Positions 1 to 9,175 are shown, numbered from the stretch's first letter. The stretch: DNA of 15,260 nt from JBFHKO01 sp041595355 (GCA_041595355.1 JBFHKO010000034.1:1-15260), one strand, 5' to 3'. Program-made: numbers and translations. Notes: generated by a model from the letters alone, not told the origin.

Positions 1-23
1 GGCCGCCCTGAAGAGGGGCGGCC
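1..23 (-). terminator. GC-rich hairpin downstream of proA, probable terminator cut by the window edge
   Basis: An 8-bp perfect inverted repeat, GGCCGCCC at 1-8 and GGGCGGCC at 16-23, encloses a 7-nt loop and lies 35 nt beyond the proA stop. On the minus strand any T-tract would fall left of position 1 and cannot be seen. The position after the last gene of proBA and the strong stem fit an intrinsic terminator, but without the T-tract this remains likely rather than shown. Confidence 0.5.
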
Positions 24-57
24 GCGGCGCATTGAGCGTGTCAGCCCGCAGGCGAAT

Positions 58-1317
58 TCAGGAACGGCTCAGGTAGTCCGCCTGCCCCACCCACTTGTAG
101 CTGGTCAGCTCGGTGAGCCCCATGGGCCCCCGGGCGTGCAGCTTCTGGGTGGAGACCGCCACCTCGGCGCCGAGGCCAAACTGAGCGCCATCGGTGAAGC
201 GGGTGGAGGCATTCACGTACACCGCCGCCGAGCCGGCACCATTGACGAAGGCCTCGGCATTGGCCAGATCGTTGGTGAGGATGGCATCGGAGTGACAGGC
301 ATTGTGCTCGCGCAGGTGCGCCAGCGCCGCCTGCACGTCGGGCACCAGCTTCACCCCCAGGGTCAGGCTCAGCCACTCGGTATCGAAATCCTCGTCACCG
401 GCCGGCCGCAACGACGCCGCACCGGCCTGCTCGAGCAGCGCATGGGCGCGGGGTTCGGCCACCAGGCTGACGCCGCGCTCACGCATGCGCGCCGCCAGCT
501 GCGGCAGGAACTCGTCCGCCACCTGCTCGTGCACCAGCAACGTGTCCAGGGCGTTGCAGGCGGAGGGGCGCTGCACCTTGGCGTTGTCGATGACATCCAG
601 GCCGCGCGCCAGATCGGCACTGGCATCGACAAACAGGTGGCTGACGCCGAAGCCACCGATGATGACCGGTATGGTGCTCTGCTCCTTGCAGCGCTGGTGC
701 AGATTGGCGCCGCCACGGGGAATGATCATGTCGACATACTTGTCCAGGGTCAGCAGCTCGCCCACCAGGGCCCGATCCGGGCTCTCGATGTACTGCACCG
801 ACGCCGAAGGCAGGCCGCTTTGGGCCAGCGCCGCCTGTATCACCTTGACCAGCGCCATGTTGGAGTGGAAGGTCTCCCGGCCACCGCGCAAAATGCTGGC
901 ATTGCCGGTCTTGAGGCAGAGGGCGGCGATGTCGATGGTGACATTGGGGCGCGCCTCGTAGATGACGCCGATGACGCCGATGGGCACCCGGCGGCGGGAG
1001 AGCCGCATGCCGTTTTCCAGCACCCGGCAATCCAGCTCGCTGCCCACGGGATCGTCCAGGCTCACCACCTTGCGCACATCGGCGACGATGCCGGCCAGGC
1101 GGGCTTCATTGAGCAGCAGGCGATCCAGCATCGCCTCGGACAGGCCGGCATCACGGCCGGCGGCGATGTCCAGGCCATTGGCCGCCAGAATGGCGGCGCT
1201 GTTGCGCTCCAGCTCGTCGGCCATGGCCAGCAGGGCCTTGTTCTTCAGCGCCGTGGCCGCCACCGCCAGCTCGTAGGACGCCGCCCGGGCCGCCTGGCCC
1301 ATGGCTTGTAAACTCAT
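58..1317 (-). CDS. proA: Gamma-glutamyl phosphate reductase (glutamate-5-semialdehyde dehydrogenase)
   Basis: Second enzyme of proline synthesis: NADPH-dependent reduction of gamma-glutamyl phosphate to glutamate-5-semialdehyde, which cyclises to pyrroline-5-carboxylate. It is a cytosolic member of the aldehyde dehydrogenase superfamily. The 419-residue product is close to the usual 417. Visible landmarks are VIYEARPNVT near residue 120, the catalytic cysteine in PSACNALD at about residue 254, and the C-terminal QFGLGAEVAVSTQKLHARGP block. I chose the ATG at 1317 because AAGGAG lies 7 nt upstream; a GTG at 1323 in the same frame would sit almost on the ribosome binding site. That site overlaps the TAA stop of proB, with 11 nt between the genes, so translation of the two is probably coupled. 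ProA is thought to receive the labile acyl phosphate directly from ProB. Identification is secure. Confidence 0.97.
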   Translation of the reverse strand: MSLQAMGQAARAASYELAVAATALKNKALLAMADELERNSAAILAANGLDIAAGRDAGLSEAMLDRLLLNEARLAGIVADVRKVVSLDDPVGSELDCRVLENGMRLSRRRVPIGVIGVIYEARPNVTIDIAALCLKTGNASILRGGRETFHSNMALVKVIQAALAQSGLPSASVQYIESPDRALVGELLTLDKYVDMIIPRGGANLHQRCKEQSTIPVIIGGFGVSHLFVDASADLARGLDVIDNAKVQRPSACNALDTLLVHEQVADEFLPQLAARMRERGVSLVAEPRAHALLEQAGAASLRPAGDEDFDTEWLSLTLGVKLVPDVQAALAHLREHNACHSDAILTNDLANAEAFVNGAGSAAVYVNASTRFTDGAQFGLGAEVAVSTQKLHARGPMGLTELTSYKWVGQADYLSRS

Positions 1318-1328
1318 GCACACTCTCC

Positions 1329-2432
1329 TTACAGCAAAACCATGTCGTCGCGATGAATGGCGACCGGCCCATAACCATACCCCAAACGGGCTTCGATCTC
1401 ATCCGAATGCACACCGCTGATGCGGGCCAGGTCGGCCGCCGAATAGCGGCTGATGCCGCGTGCCAGCTCACGCCCCTCCGGGGTGATGATGCGCACCGCC
1501 TCGCCGCGGCTGAAGTCGCCCTGTATGTCGAGGATGCCCTTGGGCAACAGGCTGGAGCCAGTGCTGCGCACGGCCTGCACCGCGCCCGCGTCGATACGGA
1601 TCTCGCCATGGGGAGGCGGGCCGGCGAGGATCCAGCTCTTGCGGCTCTCCAGTGGCGTGGCGATGGCCGGGAAACGGGTGCCGACCCGCTCGCCCTGGGC
1701 CAGGCGTCCTATCACCTCGGGCAGCTGGCCGGTGGCGATGACCACCTCGATGCCGGCCCGCCGCGCCACATCCGCCGCCTGCAGCTTGGTGGCCATGCCG
1801 CCGGTACCCAGACCACTGACACTGTCACCGGCCAGTTTGCGCAGGGTATCGTCTATGGTCTGCACCTCCTCGATGAGCTGGGCATCCGGATTGGTGCGCG
1901 GATCGGCGGTAAAGAGCCCCTTCTGATCGGTGAGCAATATCAGCAGATCCGCATCCGCCAGTATGGCGGCCCGCGCGGAGAGGTTGTCGTTATCGCCCAC
2001 CTTGATCTCGGTGGTGGCCACCGCATCGTTTTCGTTGATGATGGGAATGATGTGATGCTGCAGCAGGGTCTTCAGGGTGTCGCGGGCATTCAGGTAACGC
2101 TCGCGATCCTCCAGATCGGCGCGGGTCAGCAGCATCTGTCCCACATGCAGGCCATAGATGGCGAACAGGCTCTGCCAGATCTGGATGAGGTGGCTCTGTC
2201 CCACGGCGGCCAGCATCTGCTTGTTGGGCATGGTCGGCGCCAGGCTCGGGTGCCCCAGCAGCTCGCGGCCGGCGGCAATGGCCCCGGAGGTCACCACCAC
2301 CACCCTATGGCCATTGCGCTGCAGGGCGGCACACTGGCGCACCAGCTCCACCATATGGGCCCGATCCAGGCGCTGGGTGCCGCCTGTCAAAATGCTGGTT
2401 CCCAGCTTCACGACTATGGTCTTGTTTTCCAT
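1329..2432 (-). CDS. proB: Glutamate 5-kinase with C-terminal PUA domain
   Basis: First, committed step of proline synthesis: ATP-dependent phosphorylation of glutamate to gamma-glutamyl phosphate, classically feedback-inhibited by proline. The 367-residue product has the same length as the E. coli enzyme. The amino acid kinase domain shows VKLGTS (8-13), VTSGAIAAG (47-55), IINENDAV (131-138), GDNDNLSA (146-153), TDQKGL (168-173) and GTGGMATKL (209-217). A PUA domain occupies roughly residues 276-356 and ends in GYGYGPVAIHRDD. The frame is open for 39 more codons upstream, but the ATG at 2432 matches the family start and lies about 24 nt downstream of a probable transcription start, so the extension is not used. 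The ribosome binding site at this ATG is weak. proA follows after 11 nt. Confidence 0.97.
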   Translation of the reverse strand: MENKTIVVKLGTSILTGGTQRLDRAHMVELVRQCAALQRNGHRVVVVTSGAIAAGRELLGHPSLAPTMPNKQMLAAVGQSHLIQIWQSLFAIYGLHVGQMLLTRADLEDRERYLNARDTLKTLLQHHIIPIINENDAVATTEIKVGDNDNLSARAAILADADLLILLTDQKGLFTADPRTNPDAQLIEEVQTIDDTLRKLAGDSVSGLGTGGMATKLQAADVARRAGIEVVIATGQLPEVIGRLAQGERVGTRFPAIATPLESRKSWILAGPPPHGEIRIDAGAVQAVRSTGSSLLPKGILDIQGDFSRGEAVRIITPEGRELARGISRYSAADLARISGVHSDEIEARLGYGYGPVAIHRDDMVLL

Positions 2433-2462
2433 CAGAGCTACCGTGGACTTGAAGTGTGCCTC

Positions 2463-2491
2463 TTTATACCGAGGCCGCTGGCCCGCTGCAA
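2463..2491 (-). promoter_or_regulatory. Candidate sigma-70 promoter for proBA
   Basis: On the minus strand TTGCAG (2491-2486) is followed by a 17-nt spacer and TATAAA (2468-2463). The -10 matches consensus at 5 of 6 positions and the -35 only at TTG. The predicted transcription start near 2456 gives a leader of about 24 nt to the proB ATG. Position and spacing are right; activity is inferred. Confidence 0.5.
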
Positions 2492-2552
2492 CGGGATTTG
2501 GCCGCGGACAGGGCAAACGGCCGGCTACGAGGCCGGCGGCGGTAAACAACGT

Positions 2553-2570
2553 GCGCGGCCGCCGCCGCGC
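2553..2570 (-). terminator. GC-rich stem-loop after crl, weak terminator candidate
   Basis: A 7-bp perfect inverted repeat, GCGCGGC and GCCGCGC with a 4-nt loop, lies 4 nt past the crl stop. On the minus strand it is followed by a modestly T-rich stretch (ACGTTGTTTACC). A second stem, GCCGGC at 2520-2525 and 2532-2537, follows. Lack of a clean U-tract keeps confidence low; it may separate crl from the proB promoter. Confidence 0.27.
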
Positions 2571-2574
2571 GGAC

Positions 2575-2967
2575 TCAGGCCTCGGTCAGATGCACCACCC
2601 GGCCGTTCTGGCGGGGATGCAGCGCCAGCTCCCACTGCTGCAGCAATTTTTCCAGCGCGGCCATGAAATGCTGGCGTGTCCGCTCCACTTCGGTCAGCAC
2701 GGCGGGGGCCGGTTCAACACTCTGCCAGATGCCATCATGGGAAAAGAGGCCGACACCGGTCTCGTAGCTGAAGCCGCTGTCGCTCGGCACCAGCGTCAAC
2801 CACCAGCCCCAGAATTCCCGCTGTTCCGCCTCCACCTTGAGGTTGACGCACACGGAGAGACAATCGAAAAAATAACGGCTCCCGTCGCTCTGATCGAGGC
2901 GCAGATAGGGCCCCAGCATGAGAAACGACTTGGTGAATCGACGGCAACTGAGCACTTGTTCGGGCAT
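2575..2967 (-). CDS. crl: Sigma-S-binding factor Crl
   Basis: Crl is a small cytosolic activator that binds the stationary-phase sigma factor RpoS and promotes its assembly with core RNA polymerase, favouring RpoS-dependent transcription. The 130-residue product is close to the 133 of E. coli. The best-conserved block is RYFFDCLSVCVNLKV (31-45) followed by QREFWGWWLTL (49-59). Arg50 corresponds to E. coli Arg51, reported to contact sigma-S, and the tryptophan cluster is intact. The ATG at 2967 has a strong AAGGAGG just upstream. It lies 52 nt after frsA on the same strand, the E. coli order, with no terminator between them, so co-transcription is likely. An rpoS gene must lie elsewhere in the genome for this protein to act. 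Confidence 0.95.
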   Translation of the reverse strand: MPEQVLSCRRFTKSFLMLGPYLRLDQSDGSRYFFDCLSVCVNLKVEAEQREFWGWWLTLVPSDSGFSYETGVGLFSHDGIWQSVEPAPAVLTEVERTRQHFMAALEKLLQQWELALHPRQNGRVVHLTEA

Positions 2968-3019
2968 GACGCCTCCTTGACGGTAGCTGTGAAACTGCTT
3001 GGTCTGCCCAGTCTAACGA

Positions 3020-4297
3020 CTAAATGTTGAAATGAAGTTTCAGCCAGTCACAAGTTTCACGTAAAGCCGTCTCGAACAGCTGGGTCACCGGCTCCCTGTC
3101 CATCACCAGCGCCTTGCCGTAATGGCTGGAAGAGGCCAGGGTACGGATATCCGACTCCGGACAGATGAAATCCCCCTTGTGACCGATGCTCAAGATCGGC
3201 ACCCGGGTCTTGCTCATCCCCACCAGTCCCTGACGCTTGAGGGAAAAGATCTGGCACTCGGTCTGCAGGCTCTCCCAGTCGGCGGCATCACGCCCCAGGC
3301 GGTTGGCCAGGCTGGCACGCATCATGGGCGGCGACTGCATGAACAGCGCCGGCTCGGTGAAATACTGGTTGAGACCGGGGCCGATGCACACCGCCACCTT
3401 GAGGCGCAACGGCTCCAGGTAGGCCAATCTGGCGGCGACATTACCCGCCAGGCGCAGCCCCACCATGCCGATGCGCTGCTCATCCACCCAGGGCACCTCC
3501 TTCAGATGATGCAGCACCGCCTGGTGCAGACGGCTGGTGTCCTGTACCAGCGGCCACTGGCTCGCATAGCCGATGCCGGGAATATCCAGCGACAGCATGC
3601 CGATGCCATTGGGGGCCAGGTACTGCTCATAGAAACGGTAGAAATCGAGCTGCAGGCTGTCGATGCTGCCGCTGACCATCACCAGCGGTACCGGCTGGTC
3701 ATCCCGGGGCAGGTGCAGATAGCCCTTGATCTCCTTGCCACGAAACGGCACGCACAGCTCCTTGAGCGGCACCGGCAACAGGCGACCGGCCACCCGATAG
3801 ACCTGATTGGCCAGTACCTGTGCCTGCTCGGCCAGTTCGTCGCCCTTGAGATGGGGATAGCTGGCGATGGAGTAGTAACGCACCGCCTTCAGGTAGGCGG
3901 CCCGGGCCCCGGCCGGCTCGCCCACCTCTTCCAGCCGCTTGCCCAGCTGCTGATAGCGGCCGGCAATCTGGCTCCACTCATAGACCCAGTTACCGGGCAC
4001 ATAGCCCTGCACCGTATCCAGCAGGCGGTCGTGGGTCCGCGGTGCATTGGAGCTGGCAATACGGGCGAGGATCTCTTCCACCTCGATGGGATCGGCTCCC
4101 TGCCAGACCCAGTAGGCCCGCCGCAGCAGCCGGTACCAGGCGCTGGAGCAGAGCCCCTCGATAAGCAGCTGCTCGCAAGGCGTCTGCTGGGGCGGCAGGG
4201 GGGCGGAATTGGAGATCATGGAGGTCTCCTCGATTTGCCGCACCCGGCAGAAGAGTTGCTCGCTCAGGTTGGGGCTTTCGGCATCTGGCTCCGACAT
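3020..4297 (-). CDS. frsA: Fermentation-respiration switch protein FrsA, alpha/beta-hydrolase fold
   Basis: FrsA is a cytosolic protein that in E. coli binds unphosphorylated IIA-Glc of the sugar phosphotransferase system and shifts the balance between respiration and fermentation. An early report of cofactor-free pyruvate decarboxylase activity was later disputed. The 425-residue product compares with 414 in E. coli. It shows NLSEQLF (10-16), GNWVYEWSQ (102-110), YYSIASYPHLKGDELAEQAQ (141-160) and the hydrolase core from about 190, with LSLDIPGIGYASQW (235-248) and PWVDEQRIGMVGLRLAGNVAARLAYLE (269-295). At the nucleophile elbow the sequence is GLRLA (280-284), with Arg where a serine hydrolase has Ser. 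I chose ATG 4297 because it keeps the conserved NLSE-LF N-terminus, although ATG 4219 has a better ribosome binding site (AGGAG, 6 nt). The reading frame is open to 4504, which I do not think is translated. Confidence 0.95.
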   Translation of the reverse strand: MSEPDAESPNLSEQLFCRVRQIEETSMISNSAPLPPQQTPCEQLLIEGLCSSAWYRLLRRAYWVWQGADPIEVEEILARIASSNAPRTHDRLLDTVQGYVPGNWVYEWSQIAGRYQQLGKRLEEVGEPAGARAAYLKAVRYYSIASYPHLKGDELAEQAQVLANQVYRVAGRLLPVPLKELCVPFRGKEIKGYLHLPRDDQPVPLVMVSGSIDSLQLDFYRFYEQYLAPNGIGMLSLDIPGIGYASQWPLVQDTSRLHQAVLHHLKEVPWVDEQRIGMVGLRLAGNVAARLAYLEPLRLKVAVCIGPGLNQYFTEPALFMQSPPMMRASLANRLGRDAADWESLQTECQIFSLKRQGLVGMSKTRVPILSIGHKGDFICPESDIRTLASSSHYGKALVMDREPVTQLFETALRETCDWLKLHFNI

Positions 4298-4320
4298 GAT
4301 AGGTACGCATCCTTCAGACC

Positions 4321-4397
4321 GGCGGCCTGAATGGCCGCCATTGAATCTCATCACACCAGGGTGTGTCTCTTTCCATACATCGGGAGCCACGCTCCCG
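4321..4397 (-). promoter_or_regulatory. Three inverted repeats in the frsA/acetyltransferase divergent region
   Basis: Three perfect dyads lie within 77 bp. GGCGGCC/GGCCGCC is at 4321-4327 and 4333-4339 with a 5-nt loop. CACACC/GGTGTG is at 4352-4357 and 4360-4365 with a 2-nt centre. CGGGAGC/GCTCCCG is at 4381-4387 and 4391-4397 with a 3-nt loop. The first ends 24 nt before the frsA ATG and would form a hairpin in its 5' leader; the second has the geometry of an operator. A TATGGA at 4377-4372 on the minus strand is a weak -10 candidate, without a matching -35. Function is inferred from arrangement only. Confidence 0.35.
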
Positions 4398-4560
4398 GTA
4401 TCCGGGCCATCTTCACAAACGCCGCCCTCGAATGCCAGCGCCCCGCGCCATGGAGGCGCCGCCGGGGCGCGGACAACCTTTGTGGTCACTCCTGAAAATA
4501 GCAAAGGCGCGTCCCCGGCGCCCGGGCCGGCGGTTGCACGACGTGCCCGGGCCTGCCACC

Positions 4561-5133
4561 ATGGCAGTCATGTCTGCATCTTGCCCGGCGCATGCCATGC
4601 CTCCCCCCCTGCTCAACACCGAACGCCTGCAGCTGCGCCCCCTGCGGCCGGACGATGCCGGGCGCCTCCTGCACCTGCTCGCCGCTCCCGCCGTGACCCG
4701 GGGGCTGCTCGGGACCGTGCCCGCCAGCCCCCGGCAGATGGTGCGCTGGATTGCACGCCAGGCCCGCCACTGGCAGCGGCGCCAGGCCCTGCACCAGGCC
4801 ATCACGCTACGCGATTCGGGGGCGCTGCTGGGAGTCATCGGTCTGGAGATCGTCGCCGACGAGGCCGCACTCGGCTACTGGCTGGGCGAGGCCTACTGGC
4901 AACAGGGCTACATGAGCGAGGCGGCCACGGCGATGACCCGCTTCGGACTCTGCACCCTGGGACTGCGCTGCATCCGCGCCCGGCATGACGCGGACAACCC
5001 CGCCTCGGGCCGGGTGCTGGAAAAGGCGGGGCTGCGCCCGGCCGGCGCATACTGGCAGCAGAGCAACGACAACAGGGCCATCCGCTGGTGCTGTTATGCC
5101 GCCCTGACGAGCGAGCCCGGCCTGCCGAAGTGA
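4561..5133 (+). CDS. GNAT family N-acetyltransferase, RimJ/RimL type
   Basis: Acetyl-CoA-dependent N-acetyltransferase of the GNAT superfamily (Acetyltransf_3 / RimJ-RimL-like). The substrate, an amine or a protein N-terminus, cannot be told from sequence. The domain starts at LLNTERLQLRPLRPDDA, passes through an ALGYWLGEAYWQQGYMSEAA block (acetyl-CoA binding region) and ends with the DADNPASGRVLEKAGLRPAG motif typical of this branch. In-frame ATGs at 4561, 4570 and 4597 all lack a good Shine-Dalgarno; 4597 leaves the shortest tail before the domain, and I report the longest for coverage. The frame is open upstream to 4363 but that part is low-complexity Arg/Pro and overlaps the frsA leader. 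The gene converges with rlmJ, the two stops being 22 nt apart. Single-gene transcription is likely. Confidence 0.88.
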   Translation: MAVMSASCPAHAMPPPLLNTERLQLRPLRPDDAGRLLHLLAAPAVTRGLLGTVPASPRQMVRWIARQARHWQRRQALHQAITLRDSGALLGVIGLEIVADEAALGYWLGEAYWQQGYMSEAATAMTRFGLCTLGLRCIRARHDADNPASGRVLEKAGLRPAGAYWQQSNDNRAIRWCCYAALTSEPGLPK

Positions 5134-5155
5134 AGTCTCCCGGCCCGACCGGGCG

Positions 5156-6007
5156 CTATTGCGGCCTGGCCAGCCACTCCACCCGCCAGCTGGCGCCCTC
5201 CCCCTGTCCCAGATGCGCGCACAGGCGCGGCAGCAGGCTGTTCAGCTGCTGATCCAGTTGCCAGGGCGGATTGAGGATCAGCATGCCCGAGCCGTACATG
5301 CCCCACTCCTCCGGCTGGGCGCTCACCGCCAGCTCGGCCACCAGCACCGAGGGGAAACCGGCATCCCGGATGGCCGCCAGCATGTCATGGCTGCGATCGG
5401 CCTGCTTACCCAGCAGCGGGTACCAGAGCGCGTAGATGCCGGTTGCCCAGCGTTGCATCGCCTTGACCAGCGTCTGCACCACCCGGCCGTAATCCTCCTT
5501 CAGCTCGTAGGGAGGATCCATCAGCACCAGGCCCCGCCGCGGGGTCGGCGGCAGCAGGGCCAGCAGCCCCTCGAAGCCATCCCGGTGATGGATGGCCACC
5601 CGGGAGTCCGCCCCCATGTGACGACGCAGGATGTCGATCTCCTGGTTGTGCAGCTCCAGCAGCAACAGCCGATCCTGCTCACGCAGCAGATGGCGCGCCA
5701 GCTCCGGCGAGCCGGGGTAGAAGCGCAGGCTCTCGCCCTCGTTGAGAGCGCCGAGGCATGCCAGGTAATCTGCCAGCTCGGGCCAGCGTTCCCGCTCGGG
5801 CCACAGCCGGGCGATGCCCTCCAGAAATTCGGCCCGTTTCTGCGCCCAGTCGCCGATCAGATCATAACAACCACCACCGGCGTGGGTGTCGAGATAACAA
5901 AAGGGTTTGTCCTTGCCCTTCAGTTGCCGCAGCAGCAGCGCCTGGATGGCATGTTTGAGGACATCGGCATGGTTGCCGGCGTGAAAGGCGTGGCGATAGC
6001 TCAGCAT
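5156..6007 (-). CDS. rlmJ: 23S rRNA (adenine2030-N6)-methyltransferase RlmJ
   Basis: S-adenosylmethionine-dependent methylation of N6 of A2030 in 23S rRNA. The 283-residue product aligns end to end in memory with E. coli RlmJ (YhiR, 280). The N-terminus MLSYRHAFHAGNHADVLKH is almost identical, followed by FCYLDTHAGGG (36-46), part of the AdoMet site, YPGSPELARHLLREQD (97-112), and the catalytic DPPY motif at 164-167, with Asp164 at the E. coli position. The C-terminal block SGMLILNPPWQLDQQLN is also conserved. The ATG at 6007 has AAGGAG upstream, inside the preceding gene. That gene's TGA overlaps this start as ATGCTGA, a classic coupling arrangement. It is the last gene of the yheS-TIGR02444-rlmJ group. 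Confidence 0.97.
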   Translation of the reverse strand: MLSYRHAFHAGNHADVLKHAIQALLLRQLKGKDKPFCYLDTHAGGGCYDLIGDWAQKRAEFLEGIARLWPERERWPELADYLACLGALNEGESLRFYPGSPELARHLLREQDRLLLLELHNQEIDILRRHMGADSRVAIHHRDGFEGLLALLPPTPRRGLVLMDPPYELKEDYGRVVQTLVKAMQRWATGIYALWYPLLGKQADRSHDMLAAIRDAGFPSVLVAELAVSAQPEEWGMYGSGMLILNPPWQLDQQLNSLLPRLCAHLGQGEGASWRVEWLARPQ

Positions 6008-6469
6008 GAGGGCTCCTTGCCGTGATGGGGTGCCAGGGTGCGGGCCAGCGGGCCAAGCGCGGCCAGGTGTGCCCGCAGCGGCGAGGCACCCAGCCCCAGG
6101 TGATCGAGATAGTGTGCCAGGGGCGTCACGCCGCTCCCGCCGGGCATGCCGTCGGCAACGCGCAACGCCGCCAGCAGCTGCGCCTGCGCCAGCCGCTCCA
6201 GCGCCAGTTCATGGTTCAGCAGCGCCTGATAATCCGCGGCATCCAGGCGCGGCTTCAGATCCCGGCGCAGGGCGCGCCAGGGCCGCAGCAGCGGGGCCAG
6301 GCTCGCCGATGCGGCCAGCAGCGGGGCCAGCTCGACGTGCCGGCTGCGGGCTTCCAGCAGCGCCAGCAACAGCAGCAGATTCACATCCGCACCGGCCTGC
6401 TCCTGGGCCTGCAGGCAGGCAGCCTGCACCCCCGGCGCCCGGTAGAGGGCCTGGCTCACCTGCCAGAAT

Positions 6470-6492
<23 letters not shown>
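6001..6492 (-). CDS. TIGR02444/DUF2390 family protein of unknown function
   Basis: Small, leucine- and alanine-rich, probably all-helical soluble protein of about 160 residues. The N-terminal NEFWQVSQALYRAPGVQAACLQAQEQ-type opening followed by ADVNLLLLLALLEA is characteristic of the gammaproteobacterial TIGR02444 (DUF2390) family, whose function I do not know. No membrane helix or catalytic motif is evident. The start is uncertain: GTG 6492 is given, TTG 6486 has the best spacing to AGGGAG (7 nt), and TTG 6507 is the longest. All lie within the 3' end of yheS, whose TGA is at 6472-6470, so the genes overlap by 15-38 nt. The 3' end overlaps rlmJ by 7 nt (ATGCTGA). Being locked between two ribosome-related genes suggests, but does not show, a translation-linked role. 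Confidence 0.82.
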
Positions 6493-8386
<1,894 letters not shown>

Positions 8387-8434
8387 GAGGGGGTCCAGAA
8401 ATAGGGCTGAAAAGGGGTTCCCGGGGGCGCTGTC

Positions 8435-9139
8435 TCAACGCACGCCGAGGCCGTGACCGCAGTGGCGCTGCAGGGCGGCCTGCCACTGGCTCAGGGAGGC
8501 GAAGCCGGCGATGGCCGCCGCCTGACTCTCGTTTTGTCCCTGCTTGAGGGCCGCCAGTGATTGCAGCAGGCGCCACTGCTGCTGCCATTCCCAGGGGCTG
8601 AGGCCCAGTGCGGCGCGAAAGGGGTCGGCCAGCTCAAGCGCCAGCGGCATCTGGGCGGGAGGCTGTTCGGCCGGCGCCATCAGGAGGCTCACCAGCGGCT
8701 GCAGCCCGGGCGGCAGGGCACCCAGGGGCGGCAGGCGCCGCAGGCTGCACTGGGGCAGGATCTCCGTCAGCAGCCGCAACAGGCTGCCCTGCAATCCCTG
8801 CCAGCCGCTGTCCGACGGCTGACGGCGCAGCTCGTCCAGCAGGGGCGTCAGCAGCGGCGCGCCCTCGAGAAAGCCCGCCTCGCACGGCAGCTGCGCCGCC
8901 ACCCGCACCGAAAAGGTGAGCCGCGCGTATTCGCTGCCCTGCAGGACGCTGAGGCCATGCAGACACTCGGCCGGCAACCAGACACTGTGCCCCTGGGGCA
9001 ACAGCCACTCCTCGCGGCCCAGACGCAGCAACAGGGTGCCGGCATAGACATGCAGCAACTGCCGCAGGGGCTGACGCTGGCGGCGCGGCGGCTGCAGATA
9101 CCGGGCATGATGCAACTCGAAATGTACGGGGTAGGACAT
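8435..9139 (-). CDS. AraC-like transcriptional regulator with an apparently shortened first helix-turn-helix
   Basis: 234-residue protein with an AraC-type layout. The N-terminal half (about 1-80) resembles a small beta-barrel sensor domain: LLHVYAGTLLLRLGREEWLLPQGHSVWLPAECLHGL. The C-terminal 65 residues (170-234) look like the end of an AraC DNA-binding domain: LGLSPWEWQQQWRL, then an intact-looking second helix-turn-helix AAAIAGFASLSQWQAALQRHCG. In canonical members about 27 residues separate the start of the first helix-turn-helix from the G-x-SP motif; here MPLALELADPFRAALGLSP leaves about 17, so much of the first recognition helix seems absent. DNA binding may be altered. The ATG at 9139 has AGGAT 7 nt upstream and a TATAAT about 30 nt upstream; the 50-codon open extension precedes that promoter. 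It may regulate itself or the yheS group. Effector unknown. Confidence 0.78.
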   Translation of the reverse strand: MSYPVHFELHHARYLQPPRRQRQPLRQLLHVYAGTLLLRLGREEWLLPQGHSVWLPAECLHGLSVLQGSEYARLTFSVRVAAQLPCEAGFLEGAPLLTPLLDELRRQPSDSGWQGLQGSLLRLLTEILPQCSLRRLPPLGALPPGLQPLVSLLMAPAEQPPAQMPLALELADPFRAALGLSPWEWQQQWRLLQSLAALKQGQNESQAAAIAGFASLSQWQAALQRHCGHGLGVR

Positions 9140-9169
9140 GACGTCATCCTGGGAGCAAAAACGGCGACC

Positions 9170-9175
9170 ATTATA
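9170..9175 (-). promoter_or_regulatory. Candidate -10 element for the AraC-like gene
   Basis: A perfect TATAAT on the minus strand, ending 30 nt before the ATG at 9139. I find no convincing -35 at 16-18 nt, so the promoter may depend on an activator, possibly the AraC-like protein itself. Its position is the main reason for rejecting a longer N-terminus. Confidence 0.4.

Noticed and set aside
1..57. tRNA-Thr (thrW in E. coli) expected after proA
   Set aside because: Only a hairpin and 57 nt are visible, with no tRNA cloverleaf. It could lie outside the window.
136..1311. Long open frame on the plus strand opposite proA
   Set aside because: Antisense shadow of a high-GC gene. The product is Gln/His/Arg-rich without family features, while proA on the other strand is certain.
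1353..2666. 437-codon open frame opposite proB
   Set aside because: Same antisense artefact. It runs across proB, its promoter region and the end of crl, and resembles no protein.
4298..4504. N-terminal extension of FrsA by 69 codons
   Set aside because: The extra residues are unlike FrsA, whereas the conserved NLSE-LF start begins shortly after ATG 4297.
5139..5153. CCCGG/CCGGG hairpin between the acetyltransferase and rlmJ as a terminator
   Set aside because: Only 5 bp, with no T-run on either strand. Such short GC dyads are common at this base composition.
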